Assembly: GCF_026309355.1 (NCBI RefSeq)
Contig: NZ_JAPJZK010000001.1
Location: forward strand, 3,616,501 to 3,680,500
Direction of reading: 5' to 3'
Origin: Spartinivicinus marinus
GTDB lineage: Bacteria; Pseudomonadota; Gammaproteobacteria; Pseudomonadales; Zooshikellaceae
DNA length: 64,000 bases
Under the pieces are notes generated by a model, which did no database searches, was not told the origin of the DNA, and worked only from the letters and a program-made list of their open reading frames with translations. Position 1 is the first letter of the stretch. The number at the start of each line of letters is the position of its first letter. The position numbers were made by a program, and so were the translations under genes. Positions 53,658 to 63,461 of the stretch are shown here, piece by piece.

Positions 53658-55278
53658 ACTCGATTCCGAAGTTTTTAATGCTTGACTAGCACGATGAGAG
53701 AGATTCAGAAGACTGGACTACAGGTATTGCTCCATTTCTTCGCCTAGCAAAGAACGATCAACACGACACCTGCAGACCAGTGATGGTGTAGTATATCGCG
53801 CTTGTATTTCAATAGCGACTTGATGACGACTTGTGTTGATTACCCCTATTCCCCATGTGATAAAGTTTGTTCAAACTCTAAACGACACCTTGACTGTTTC
53901 TTTTCAATCTCCTGGATTAAGTCGTATCCAGTGTCGCTGGTTAACTATTATGCTGATGGGAATTGGTGTCACTGGTGTATTTTGCTGGGCTGTTTTTGAG
54001 CGGTGTAGCTTAGGAGCATTCAAGCAGGACCAATTACGTTGGATGTTTTACCATAGTAAAATTGCCTGGTCATTGTTGTTGCAAGCCAGTGTCCGACAAG
54101 TACTCAATCACTATCATATTACGAGAGGAGTACTCATTTTTGACGATAGTGATAAAGTCCGCTCCAAGAGAACACGACGTATTAAAGGTGTGCATAAAAT
54201 AAAACATAAAAAATCCGGCGGCTATGTTCAAGGGCAAGAGCTAGTGTTTATGCTACTGGTGACACCTGTAGCTACCTTACCGATTGCTTTTCGCTTTTAT
54301 ACACCTGATCCAGCGTTAAGTGCTTGGCGTCAGAAAAATAAAGCCCTAAAGAGGCTGGGTATTCCTGGAAAAGAAAGACCCAAAAAACCTAAGCCCAACC
54401 CAGATTATCCGACCAAACAAGCTTTAGCACTTGAGATGGTTGAAGCATTTTCATTGTCATTTTCTGATATAAAGATTAATGCGGTCATTGCTGATGCACT
54501 GTATAGCACAGCAGAATTCATGGATAAGGCTTCCATTGCGACGGGTGGTGCTCAAGTGGTGAGTCAATTACGCTCCAATCAACTAATCCTTTCCCAAGGA
54601 AAAAAAGTACGACTTACACATTACTTTGCACGCCAAACAGGCGTCGATACCAAGTTAATTATCCGAGGCCAAAAAACACAGTCAATCACCATGCTGGCGG
54701 CTCGGGTTTATGTGAAAGCCCATGGTAAAAAGCGGTTTGTGGTTGCTTTGAAATATGAGGGAGAAAAAAATTATCGATATCTAGTGGCATCCGACATGTC
54801 CTGGCGGCATGGTGATATTGCTAGGGTTTATACATTGAGATGGTTAGTTGAGGTTTTCATTGAGGACTGGAAGCAACATGCTGGCTGGAACCGATTGGCC
54901 AAACAACAAGGCGAAGAAGGATCAACGCGAGGCGTGATCATGAGCCTGCTGTACGACCATATGTTACTGCTACATCCAGAGCAATCCGTCCGCCTTGAAA
55001 ATAAGCAGCCCGGGCTTCCTGTTGGCTGTTTGACTGAGCGAATCAAAACAGAAGCCCTAATAAAAACTGTAGAAGCAGTTGTCACGGCTGATGAACCAAA
55101 ACAGCAACTGAAAGCCTTTACCGCTGCAATAATCAGTGTGCTTCCTGAGCGCCGCTCGAAAAAGCATTTAGCGGGTTTAGATTTGGGCAAACAAGAGCCC
55201 ACTGACTCATTAAAATACAGAGCGGCTGCATAAATAAATTAGCAGTTATGTCAACCTAAAAAAACTTCGGAATCGAGT
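53658..55278 (+). mobile_element. Complete insertion sequence (IS4-like), 1621 bp
   Basis: Perfect 19-bp terminal inverted repeats: ACTCGATTCCGAAGTTTTT at 53658-53676 and its complement at 55260-55278. They are flanked by a candidate 4-bp target duplication AAAT at 53654-53657 and 55279-55282. It encodes one DDE transposase. Perfect ends and intact gene indicate a recent insertion. Confidence 0.9.
53833..55233 (+). CDS. IS4-like DDE transposase
   Basis: A 466-residue transposase starting at GTG 53833; no in-frame ATG gives a comparable length. Catalytic acids fit the DDE pattern: D104/D105 in LIFDDSDK, D near 220 in IADALYSTAEF, and E near 344 in VEVFIEDWKQHAGW, in a Y-x-x-x-W-x-x-E-x-x-x-E-D-W-K-Q arrangement. 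The insertion of about 80 residues around KHKIKHKKSGGYVQGQELVF and RPKKPKPNPDY is basic and proline-rich. It moves the surrounding IS by cut-and-paste; family name is from pattern only. Confidence 0.85.
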   Translation: MLITPIPHVIKFVQTLNDTLTVSFQSPGLSRIQCRWLTIMLMGIGVTGVFCWAVFERCSLGAFKQDQLRWMFYHSKIAWSLLLQASVRQVLNHYHITRGVLIFDDSDKVRSKRTRRIKGVHKIKHKKSGGYVQGQELVFMLLVTPVATLPIAFRFYTPDPALSAWRQKNKALKRLGIPGKERPKKPKPNPDYPTKQALALEMVEAFSLSFSDIKINAVIADALYSTAEFMDKASIATGGAQVVSQLRSNQLILSQGKKVRLTHYFARQTGVDTKLIIRGQKTQSITMLAARVYVKAHGKKRFVVALKYEGEKNYRYLVASDMSWRHGDIARVYTLRWLVEVFIEDWKQHAGWNRLAKQQGEEGSTRGVIMSLLYDHMLLLHPEQSVRLENKQPGLPVGCLTERIKTEALIKTVEAVVTADEPKQQLKAFTAAIISVLPERRSKKHLAGLDLGKQEPTDSLKYRAAA

Positions 55279-55691
55279 AAATAGCTTCTTGAATTTTACT
55301 CCAAAGCTGTATTTATTCTGAAGCCAGGTTACCTGTGCATTGACGCTTGCCGAAAGGCGACCACATAACTGACATTACTGGTAAAGGCCATGCTCAGAGC
55401 TACTAATGCATATGCTTCGGTCATAAAGAGGGCTGTGTGAGTATAAAAAACAATCAATATGGTCTGGTCGATTCCAAGCAGTATGCTTATGGAGCGTTGA
55501 CAGTTTGTTGACCATAATAGCTTTATCATTGGTGTACTACGCATAGAAATGTAAAGACATAATTCATCATAATTGATCACTTTTGTTTCATTTACTTATG
55601 GTGTGTTGAACCGTAGCATAGTTTTGTTTCATATTACTCGAATTCTGAGTGGAAAAATAAAGCTATTATTTATCATAATATTAGGTCGTAT
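55279..55691. other. Gap between the IS and the beta-lactamase gene
   Basis: 413 bases. A minus-strand frame at 55329-55580 encodes two hydrophobic stretches (ILLGIDQTILIVFYTHTALF, AYALVALSMAFTSNVSYVVAF) and may be the remnant of a membrane protein cut off by the IS, but it is too short to name. TTGAAC (55606) and TCATAT 17 bases later could be a promoter for the beta-lactamase. Confidence 0.35.
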
Positions 55692-56471
55692 ATGAAAAAT
55701 ATCCCAATACTGATGTCTGCTACATTGCTATTATCTTCGTTGGCTGTATATGCTGAAGATGATGTATTGATTAAACAAACTTTCAAAAAATATGCTGTTA
55801 AAGGCACTATGATTGTTTCTTCACATGATGGGTCTCAGCAGTATGTTTATAATAAAAAACGTAGTGAACAAGAGTTTTTGCCTGCCTCTACTTTTAAGTT
55901 ATTGAATACACTAATTGGCCTGAAAGAAGGTGTTATTTCTGAAAATACTGTCTTTACATGGGATGGAAAAGACAGAGGCTGGAATATGTGGAACAAGGAT
56001 CAAACTTTGCAATCAGCATTAGCATACTCTTGTGTTTGGTGTTATCAGCAAATTGCTCAAAAAGTAGGTAATAGCAAGTATTTGTACCACTTTGATAAGG
56101 TAAATTATGGTAATAAAAAAACAGGTCCAAACGTACAACGATTTTGGCTAGATGGAAACTTACGTGTAACAGCTTGGCAGCAAATTGATTTATTGAAAAA
56201 GATTTATGATGAAAAGCTTCCATACCCTAAAAAAGATATAAAGACACTTAAGAGAATAATGGTTGTAGAGAAGTCCCCCAATTATACACTTTACGGAAAA
56301 ACTGGTTGGGCGAATAATGCTATACAACAGGTAGGCTGGTTTGTGGGGTTTGTTGAAACGAAAACAGGGCCTTGGTTTTTTGCTATGAATATCGAGATGA
56401 ATGATATTAAGCAAGCGTCTGTAAGGAAAGCAATTACAAAGGAGGTATTGTTAAGTAAAAAAATACTTTAG
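55692..56471 (+). CDS. Class D (OXA-type) beta-lactamase
   Basis: A 259-residue protein with a signal peptide (residues 1-21, VYA). All class D motifs are present: S66-T-F-K69 (nucleophile Ser and carboxylated Lys), S113-C-V115 (S-x-V), Y139-G-N141, F151-W152 and K203-T-G205. The Cys in the S-x-V motif and CVWC just after it are unusual. The enzyme hydrolyses beta-lactams in the periplasm; the spectrum cannot be predicted. It lies 414 bases after a complete IS, on the same strand. I did not match it to a named OXA group. Base composition is AT-rich like its surroundings, so it may be an intrinsic chromosomal gene. Confidence 0.92.
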   Translation: MKNIPILMSATLLLSSLAVYAEDDVLIKQTFKKYAVKGTMIVSSHDGSQQYVYNKKRSEQEFLPASTFKLLNTLIGLKEGVISENTVFTWDGKDRGWNMWNKDQTLQSALAYSCVWCYQQIAQKVGNSKYLYHFDKVNYGNKKTGPNVQRFWLDGNLRVTAWQQIDLLKKIYDEKLPYPKKDIKTLKRIMVVEKSPNYTLYGKTGWANNAIQQVGWFVGFVETKTGPWFFAMNIEMNDIKQASVRKAITKEVLLSKKIL

Positions 56472-56849
56472 AAATTCCCTAAATATTTTCTACGCTTGTT
56501 TTCAATCCTAATCACCAAGGATGGTGATAATTAAATGGCCTCATATAGCAGCTAACTGCCACTCCCATCACCTATGAGTATATGCTGCTCAACACACCTA
56601 AAAATGATTTGTGACTGAAGTCTTAATACATTTTATGTGAAAAATCAGTTGCGGTGATTATGTTCTATTGGTTTGAATGATTTTGTAAGATAACAAGATT
56701 TGACGCTTCCTTGCTAGAAACTACTATAGCTTGAATTAAGGTTAATCTGTTCTAGTGTTTACTAATAAACGAAGCGTAGTATCTGCTTATGATTCATAAA
56801 CGTCTGGTTTAAGTAGCAATAAACAATGTAACGTTATCAGGTCATTTCG
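56472..56849. other. AT-rich gap with short hairpins
   Basis: 378 bases without a gene. 56511-56528 is a weak hairpin ATCACC/GGTGAT after the beta-lactamase stop. The AATGGCCTCAT and CACCTAAAAATGATTT segments resemble scattered parts of the MITE repeat but do not form a clear copy. The promoter of the binding protein gene should be here. Confidence 0.35.
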
Positions 56850-58130
56850 ATGCATACGATTAAGCGAGTAAACTTTGCTATTCCTTTCTTATTAGTTTTA
56901 GGAGTAATAAAAGCAGGTTTAGCTTACTCTGATACAGTAAAACTAGGTTTGAACTACCCCAAAACTGGGCCTTATTCAGTTCAGGGGCTGGATCAGTGGC
57001 GTGCGGCAGAGATGGCAAAAGATGAAATTAACCAAATGGGAGGCATCTTAGGCAAGCAAGTTGAAATTATCTGGAGAGACTCAAAATCTAAAGCGAAGCA
57101 AGCTACAAAAAATGTGCGTGAACTGATTGATGATGAGGGAGTGCAGATGATATTTGGTGGTTCCTCAAGTGGTGTTGCAATTGCTGCCGGAAAAGTCTGT
57201 AAAGTTAGTAAAATACCTTGTTTTGGAACATTGACTTACTCAACTGCAACAACAGGAGAGTCTGGACATCGATATATGTTTAGGGAATGCTATAATGCTT
57301 GGCCAGGAGCAAAAGTACTTGCTGCCTATATGAATAAGAATTTTTCTGGTAAGAAATATTTTTATATTACTGCTGATTATACTTGGGGGCATACCACAGA
57401 AGCATCATTTAGAATCTTTACTAACACTCAAGACAAAAATGTACATGCCTCTATTAAAACGCCGTTTCCAACTGCAACAAAGAGTAATTTTAAGCTAGCG
57501 ATTAAATATGCTAAAGCAAAGTCACCTGATGTACTAGTGCTAGTGTTATTTGGTAAGGATATGGCTATGGCACTTAAAGAGGCTACATCTCAAGGACTAA
57601 AAGAAAATACACAGATTGTTGTTCCTAATTTAACGCTTGGTATGGCAGAAAGCGCTGGTGCTGAAGCTATGGAGGGAGTTTTGGGAGCATTACCTTGGAG
57701 TTGGCGAATACCTGAGTTAACAGGTTCTGAAAAAGGAAAAGCTTTCGTTAAAAAGTTTACAGAAAAATATAATCGTTACCCTTCGACATCTGGTGCTTCG
57801 GCATACACAATCATGTATGAATACAAAGCAGCAGTAGAAAAATCGGGTTCATTTGATCCTGCAAAAGTGATATTAGCATTAGAAGGACGAAAATATAAAC
57901 TGCTTAAAGATGAACAATATTGGAGAGATTTTGATCACCAATCTATCCAAACAGTTTATGCTGTTCGCGGTAAAACAATTGCAGAGGTAAATGCAGACCC
58001 ATATAAGCTAGATTATTTCGAGATAATAGATCAGATGAGTGGTGATAAAGCTTTTCGAACCAGAGAAGAGTGGGAGCGAGTCAGGCGCGAAGCTAATATG
58101 CCTACTTACTTAGAGCCAAAAGAGTTATAA
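56850..58130 (+). CDS. Type I periplasmic binding protein (urea/branched-chain amino acid type)
   Basis: A 426-residue protein with a signal peptide (residues 1-26, AYS) and the LivJ/UrtA-type fold: KLGLNYPKTGPYSVQGLDQWRAAEMAKDEINQMGG, GKQVEIIWRDSKSKAKQATKNVRELID, MIFGGSSSGVAIAAG. It binds a small ligand such as an amino acid, amide or urea-like compound. No permease or ATPase genes accompany it; instead a large chemoreceptor follows after 36 bases, so it probably acts as the soluble sensor for that receptor (inference). Confidence 0.88.
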   Translation: MHTIKRVNFAIPFLLVLGVIKAGLAYSDTVKLGLNYPKTGPYSVQGLDQWRAAEMAKDEINQMGGILGKQVEIIWRDSKSKAKQATKNVRELIDDEGVQMIFGGSSSGVAIAAGKVCKVSKIPCFGTLTYSTATTGESGHRYMFRECYNAWPGAKVLAAYMNKNFSGKKYFYITADYTWGHTTEASFRIFTNTQDKNVHASIKTPFPTATKSNFKLAIKYAKAKSPDVLVLVLFGKDMAMALKEATSQGLKENTQIVVPNLTLGMAESAGAEAMEGVLGALPWSWRIPELTGSEKGKAFVKKFTEKYNRYPSTSGASAYTIMYEYKAAVEKSGSFDPAKVILALEGRKYKLLKDEQYWRDFDHQSIQTVYAVRGKTIAEVNADPYKLDYFEIIDQMSGDKAFRTREEWERVRREANMPTYLEPKEL

Positions 58131-58166
58131 GTGATCATTATCAAATAACTAATTAAAGAATCATTA

Positions 58167-61067
58167 ATGAATAATAATAATGAACCTAAATTAACTAAAA
58201 ACGAAGAGGATAAGCAGAGCAGGTTCTATTTAAAAGATATTTCAATTAGATGGAGATTAATAGGGGGATTTGCTTTTTTATGCATGCTGACACTGTTGAT
58301 TGCAGGAGGTGGGTACTATGCACAGAATGAACTTGGTAAGAGTTTAATTGACACTACCAAAGTTATTTCAGTAGCAAATAAACAACAAAAAATTCTAAGT
58401 CAGCAGCTAAGTTTGATTAGAACTGTAACTAATGATATCCACTTTGCAAATAGTGAAGAATCTATAAAAAACCATATTGAAAAGCTATCTAATATTACTA
58501 GCACCAATAATGAACAGGTTTTAACATTAATTAGCTCTGTTAAAAATAAACTTGCGATAGAAAAAAGTAATTTTTTAGCGTATCAAGAAAAACTTTCTCG
58601 TTTAGCTGTTGAGTTAAGGGATGATTTTTCTGTGATTAGTGAAAATGTCATATCGCTTGTTGACTCCTTGACATTTGAAGTGAAAGTTAATACAGCCTCG
58701 TCATTTAGTTCCAGTAAGCAACTGTTAGATAAAAATAGAGATATTATTAATAATCAAGTGAGTTTGCTTGCCTCTAGTGCGAAAAATACATTGTCTGTAT
58801 TGCAAAAGGAAAATGTAATTCAAAAATCTATAATGCTACTAGGTTTGCAGAGTAAAGACTTGCTTTTAGTGAGAAAGCTTAATGAGCTAAAATATATTGA
58901 GATAGATATTAACGATACTTTCGATAGGTTGAGAGGTAATCTGGCAGGTTTTTTTAAGGAGGATGATGCTGCTGAATTTTTGGCTAGGCTAAATCGAGTG
59001 AACGCTATTGTAAATACTCTTGTTTATGAAAAAGAAAAAGCTTTAAAAGCAGATGAAGAAGTTTTGGATGAAATAAAATTAACTAATATATATGAAAAAA
59101 TTAACAGCGAGTTTGAACAGCTTGAAGAGTATTCTAGCGCCATTTTTGATACGATTAATTTTGAAGTTGAAGTCAATGTTAATGAAGTTGAAGAAAATAT
59201 TGGTGCTCAAGTTACTTCGGCCCAAAACGCAATAAAAATTGGCCTTGAAGAACTAACTCATACAACAGAAAAGTCATTAGAAACTGTTAGTGTAGTATTG
59301 CAAGTAAAGTCTGTGGTTTTAGAAATAGAGAAATTAGTAAAAGAAGTTCTTTTAAGTAAAAAAATAAAACAAACTAAGTATGCATTGGTAGATATTACTG
59401 AATACATCGACCAAGCTTTAGTTGGTCTTTCATCATTGCCTGAAAGTGATGCCAGTAACCATATTATTTCAATACTGTCGTCTTTGAGAGTGAAACTACC
59501 TATTCTGATTAAGTTAAAAAATAGAGAACTGACTTCAGCTGATAATATAAACAAAATGTTTGTTGCATCAACAAGTAATGAAAGCAGTAATTTATATGAC
59601 TTAATAGAACTGTTAGATGAAAATATTACAAATACAGCCATAAACTTGGAGAAAGAAGTGCAATCGGCATTGCTGGAAAGTAATAAAAGCACAGTTTTTT
59701 GGAAAAATGTACAAGTACTATTAGGTGTTATTAGTTTTTTGTTTGCATTTATTGTTGGGGTGATTATTTTTTATTCTATTAGCAGGCCGTTAATTGAATT
59801 CAAAGTAACAATGGCTGAATTGATTAAAGGGAATTTTCGTTATAAATGTCGTTATCAGGCAAAAGATGAAATTGGTGTAATGGCAAAATCAATTCAAGAT
59901 TTATTTCAAGATAAAATTTCATCTGTAATTCGTAATGCTAAACAGTTGGCTGTTAGGCAAAAAAATCAAGCAGATGGATTTGCAAAGTCATTTAAAGTTA
60001 TTGCTTCAAGCTCTGAATATTTGAAATCACAGTCTAGTGAAATATCAAACAGCTCAAATGTTATGGCTACTAATGTTTCCTCAGTAGCTGAAGCAATGGT
60101 GTCTACGTCTAATAATATAGGAGAAGTAAATATTTCAATAGATAAAATAGTAGATCTTTTAAAAGATTTGGATGATCTGTCAAAATTTAGTGATTCAGAG
60201 GTTGATGAGCTGGCTCAAATTTTAAAGAATATTTTTAGTAGTATTCACAAAGTTACACAGCAAATGAATCAATATTCAAGTGATATTAATAAAATTAATG
60301 CCTTATCGGAACATTCAAGCCAAGCAGCAACAAGATCTCAATCAAGTGTGCAGTTAACCTTAGATGTTTTAAATGAGTTGGAAGATGTTACTGAGGAGAT
60401 ATTTAGCTTTATTGATAAAATATCTGAAATATCTACTCAATCAAATGTGCTTAGTTTAAATGCAGCAATTGAGGCTTGTCAAATAGAAGAGGGGTCTGGT
60501 GGATTTAGAGTTGTTGCTGAAGAAATGAAAAAACTAGCCATTCAAACACAGAATGCAAATGCTAGGCTCGCCAGTTTGGTGAAAGTAGCTCAGACCCGTT
60601 TACAATCAGTAATGGAAAACTGTGAAAACTCATTTGAACGGACGAAAGAGGTAAATGAAAATAATCTTCAAATTGCAAAGCTATTAATGCAACAAGATAC
60701 TACAGTTAAAGATGTTTCAACTAATATAGAGTCTATTTCAAGTTCTTGCTCAAATGCAGATACTATCACAGATAGAGTTACCTCGAACTTTAAGAAAATT
60801 TCTAAATCAATAGAGAATAATTTATTAGCCACTAAAACCATGAGCGAAAATGCTAGTGAATGCGAAAAACATATAGTTTCTATTGTTGAATTAATTAAGA
60901 AATCATCTGAAGAAGCATCTCGTGTCAATATGAATATCAAAAATGTTAATAAAGAAATAATTGTAATTGATTCGAATGTGGTTGAAAATCAAAAAGCATC
61001 ACGAGAGTTGTATAATGCATCAAAAGAGTTAGAAGGATTGATGGCATTCTTTAAAGAAGATGACTAG
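58167..61067 (+). CDS. Large methyl-accepting chemotaxis protein
   Basis: A 966-residue chemoreceptor. TM1 is at residues about 30-50 and TM2 at about 511-535. Between them is a helical periplasmic domain of about 460 residues, far larger than the usual 150 and likely a double HBM-like or long four-helix arrangement. HAMP (RPLIEFKVTMAELIKGNFRYKC) follows, then a cytoplasmic signalling hairpin with tip NVLSLNAAIEACQIEEGSGGFRVVAEEMKKLAIQTQ. The tip is clearly MCP but divergent (QTNLLALNAAIEAARAGE is usual). No CheR-binding pentapeptide at the C-terminus. Probably cotranscribed with the binding protein upstream and reads its ligand-bound state. Confidence 0.9.
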   Translation: MNNNNEPKLTKNEEDKQSRFYLKDISIRWRLIGGFAFLCMLTLLIAGGGYYAQNELGKSLIDTTKVISVANKQQKILSQQLSLIRTVTNDIHFANSEESIKNHIEKLSNITSTNNEQVLTLISSVKNKLAIEKSNFLAYQEKLSRLAVELRDDFSVISENVISLVDSLTFEVKVNTASSFSSSKQLLDKNRDIINNQVSLLASSAKNTLSVLQKENVIQKSIMLLGLQSKDLLLVRKLNELKYIEIDINDTFDRLRGNLAGFFKEDDAAEFLARLNRVNAIVNTLVYEKEKALKADEEVLDEIKLTNIYEKINSEFEQLEEYSSAIFDTINFEVEVNVNEVEENIGAQVTSAQNAIKIGLEELTHTTEKSLETVSVVLQVKSVVLEIEKLVKEVLLSKKIKQTKYALVDITEYIDQALVGLSSLPESDASNHIISILSSLRVKLPILIKLKNRELTSADNINKMFVASTSNESSNLYDLIELLDENITNTAINLEKEVQSALLESNKSTVFWKNVQVLLGVISFLFAFIVGVIIFYSISRPLIEFKVTMAELIKGNFRYKCRYQAKDEIGVMAKSIQDLFQDKISSVIRNAKQLAVRQKNQADGFAKSFKVIASSSEYLKSQSSEISNSSNVMATNVSSVAEAMVSTSNNIGEVNISIDKIVDLLKDLDDLSKFSDSEVDELAQILKNIFSSIHKVTQQMNQYSSDINKINALSEHSSQAATRSQSSVQLTLDVLNELEDVTEEIFSFIDKISEISTQSNVLSLNAAIEACQIEEGSGGFRVVAEEMKKLAIQTQNANARLASLVKVAQTRLQSVMENCENSFERTKEVNENNLQIAKLLMQQDTTVKDVSTNIESISSSCSNADTITDRVTSNFKKISKSIENNLLATKTMSENASECEKHIVSIVELIKKSSEEASRVNMNIKNVNKEIIVIDSNVVENQKASRELYNASKELEGLMAFFKEDD

Positions 61068-61203
61068 CTTTATATCGCTCTCATAGAAGCGACATCTTTG
61101 TGTCACTAATTCTACGATATCTGATGTTTTATTGACCAACTATAGGCTCAGAGCTAGTCTATTCTATAACTATATTAAGTTAGAGTATTACACGGGGTAA
61201 ATA

Positions 61204-62187
61204 ATGAATAGATGGTTAGGAATGTTATTGTTGCTGGTAACATTCCACACCCAGAGTGCATTACTGACTGTCGAAGAGGAAAGAAGTAAAGCAGCAATCT
61301 ATGAAAAGTACGACACAGCGTCTATTTTGATAGAAATCAATGAGATACAAAATAGGCGTCGTAACTTACAGCTTGAAAAGAAAGAGAAAACCAAACGCTT
61401 AGCTGAATACAAAGAGCAGTATAAGCAAAAAATTCAAGTGCTTGAAGCTGCATTACTTAGGAGTAAGCGCGCTGAAATAACAAATGAAGTACTTTCACCT
61501 AGTGAGAGTAGCCCTCAAGTGTTGTTTCAAGACCTTGAAGACCTAGCAACTAATATTAGTCGACTTGAGTTAAATGGTACATCGACTCATGAGCAGTTGA
61601 CTCACCTGACGGCCAAACTGGACGGTTTAAAGCGTAGTTTCAAGCGCACTCGCAGTCAAAAAGATAGCCAGTTACTAGCCTTGCGTGAACTTATTTTAGA
61701 GCGTTATACAAAAGAAGTCTCGACAGTTAAAACGATGGATTATAAAGGTTCATTCCGCTGTGGTACACGAGTGAGCATCCATGATTGTATGGGGTTAGTG
61801 CCCCTTGAAAAAATGGTGTTGGTTAAAGCGAAGAAAAGTTTGCCTGTTGCAAAGGTAGCCATTCTTGAGCATAGTTATTTAAGTTTTTCACTCGATTTGA
61901 ATGGTAATGCCCAGTTTGCTGTTAATGTACGATTTACAGGTACCTTTAGTGCTGATATTAATGAACAGATTAATCAGGCATTAGGGATTAATGCTTTTGA
62001 GGTAGTAATTTTAAGCAATCGTGATGATGCGGAGCACTTTGTTAATGGTGATTACATCGGTAAGGGTAAGCGAGTATCAATAAAGGTTAGTGCTGGGCAG
62101 AATGCGTTTTATTCGTTAGCAGAAAATAAAAAAGAGTCCGTGGTTGAAATGATCACTGATAATCAGCAGCTAACGTTCAACTTTTAG
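61204..62187 (+). CDS. Secreted coiled-coil protein, unknown
   Basis: A 327-residue protein with a short signal peptide (residues 1-19, QSA). Residues about 25-165 are strongly helical and charged (EINEIQNRRRNLQLEKKEKTKRLAEYKEQYKQKIQ), a likely coiled coil. A beta-rich C-terminal domain with a cysteine pair (FRCGTRVSIHDCMG) follows. It stands alone on the plus strand after the chemoreceptor, with an AT-rich 136-base gap. Not recognised; periplasmic location inferred. Confidence 0.55.
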   Translation: MNRWLGMLLLLVTFHTQSALLTVEEERSKAAIYEKYDTASILIEINEIQNRRRNLQLEKKEKTKRLAEYKEQYKQKIQVLEAALLRSKRAEITNEVLSPSESSPQVLFQDLEDLATNISRLELNGTSTHEQLTHLTAKLDGLKRSFKRTRSQKDSQLLALRELILERYTKEVSTVKTMDYKGSFRCGTRVSIHDCMGLVPLEKMVLVKAKKSLPVAKVAILEHSYLSFSLDLNGNAQFAVNVRFTGTFSADINEQINQALGINAFEVVILSNRDDAEHFVNGDYIGKGKRVSIKVSAGQNAFYSLAENKKESVVEMITDNQQLTFNF

Positions 62188-62254
62188 GCTTTATCTTTAA
62201 GAGTCCTTCAGGCTTCTATCTGGCTGAAAAATAGTCTTGTTTAAACAAATACCT

Positions 62255-62758
62255 TTATTCTAAATGCTTCAACATATTATCTATTGTAAGTACTTCTACG
62301 TCATCTAGCGAAGAAAATTCATTCCATGTTGCCCTTAATGAGAAACAGTATTGAAAAGCAGGCTCATTATTTAAGTGATCAATGATATCTTGAGATAAAC
62401 CTTCCGCATTAAACTTTGCTAATTCAATAGTCACTTGGCGTATTAGAATATTCTTTGGTTTGATTTTACTAATAGGAGCTTTTTTCTTTATTTCACTAAT
62501 AAGCATGTTATTACAAATGTTATGTTTTTTTATGAAAATTTTAAAGTCATGAAGGTAGGCTGAGTATAAAGAAAGTACGGATGATAGAAGCTTCTTAAGG
62601 TCTTCAGCCTTATTCTTTAATTGGTTGAATTTTACTCTAGCATGTAGAGAGGTAATATAGTGCTTTATTTTAAGTTGATTGTCATGGATAGCTTGTTTGC
62701 TATTATGACTAAAATATATTGTTTCATGGCTATAGTTTAGTGAATGTAGAAGGTATAA
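62255..62758 (-). pseudogene. Start-less reading frame, probable 5'-decayed gene
   Basis: An open frame of 167 codons runs from 62758 (just after a TAA) to the stop at 62255. It encodes a protein-like, Lys/Leu-rich helical sequence (HYITSLHARVKFNQLKNKAEDLKKLLSSV, then KPKNILIRQVTIELAKFNAEGLSQDII). No ATG, GTG or TTG occurs in frame before an ATG at 62506, which would leave only 83 residues. The best reading is a gene that has lost its 5' end; the 83-residue version may still be made. No family recognised. Confidence 0.4.
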
Positions 62759-62801
62759 TTAAAGTATTATAATTCAAAACACTTTATTATAGGTATATAA
62801 C

Positions 62802-63179
62802 ATGTTAAAGGTATTAAGACCTTGTTTTGTTCTCTTGTTTTTTAACTGTTCACAAGTCTATTCATTCAACTTTGACTACAAAAAAATTAATGACTTTAAA
62901 GTGCTTAGTGAATTTAGCTCTGTTGATAAATTTGAAAGTGAAATAGCAAAGTATATTGATGACTACTTAGCCAATACTGGTGGTGGTACAGGAGGAGTGC
63001 CATGTTATATTGGAGTTGATTTGTGGGATAGGGAGCTTAATATTTACTATAAGAAGCTCAATACTAAGTTGAACAAGAAAGAAAAAAAGTTGCTTAAAAA
63101 GTCACAAAAAGAGTGGCTGAAAACCAGAGATGCTACGGTTGAATTTATGGCTGAATTTTTGGGCGATAAATATCCTTAA
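62802..63179 (+). CDS. Secreted LprI/DUF1311-family protein
   Basis: A 125-residue protein with a signal peptide (residues 1-21, VYS). The LprI N-terminal (DUF1311) pattern follows: CYIGVDLWDRELNIYYKKLNTKLNKKEKKLLKKSQKEWLKTRDATVEFM, with the typical LxxxQxxWxxxRD near the end (SQKEWLKTRD). LprI proteins inhibit lysozyme in Mycobacterium; the general function is unclear. Only one Cys is seen in the family block, where others have two or more. Confidence 0.7.
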   Translation: MLKVLRPCFVLLFFNCSQVYSFNFDYKKINDFKVLSEFSSVDKFESEIAKYIDDYLANTGGGTGGVPCYIGVDLWDRELNIYYKKLNTKLNKKEKKLLKKSQKEWLKTRDATVEFMAEFLGDKYP

Positions 63180-63188
63180 CAAGGCACT

Positions 63189-63290
63189 ATGTATCGGTTG
63201 TTGAAAGCTGGTGATCTGGATGCTGTAATGACCCCATTTATTAAGCAGCGAGCCTTGTTTTTGAAAAGGTGGTTTGAGTTTGAACTATAG
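63189..63290 (+). other. Short 33-codon frame of doubtful status
   Basis: ATG at 63189 to TAG at 63290 encodes MYRLLKAGDLDAVMTPFIKQ and a short helical tail. It may be the end of a lost gene. Too short to claim. Confidence 0.2.
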
Positions 63291-63461
63291 AGCAAGCCTT
63301 TAAAAGAGCTGTTCGTAACTAACAAGCATTACTGATGACTGCATAGCAGTGTAGGTATGAGCTATATGTGGGAAGGCGATGGCTACCAGTTTTGTTACTC
63401 CTTAGTGGTTTTGATGCAGAGGGTGTATACTGTTTGTATATCCTTATCAGTAAGAAAGACG

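Noticed and set aside
53802-53999. 65-residue frame at the start of the IS transposase
   Set aside because: It overlaps the long transposase frame in another phase and has no motif.
54828-55202. 124-residue minus-strand frame in the IS
   Set aside because: Antisense to the transposase C-terminus; no ribosome site and no recognised domain.
58167-61067. Possible split or fused chemoreceptor
   Set aside because: The frame is continuous with two membrane helices, HAMP and signalling tip in the normal order; only the sensor domain is unusually long.
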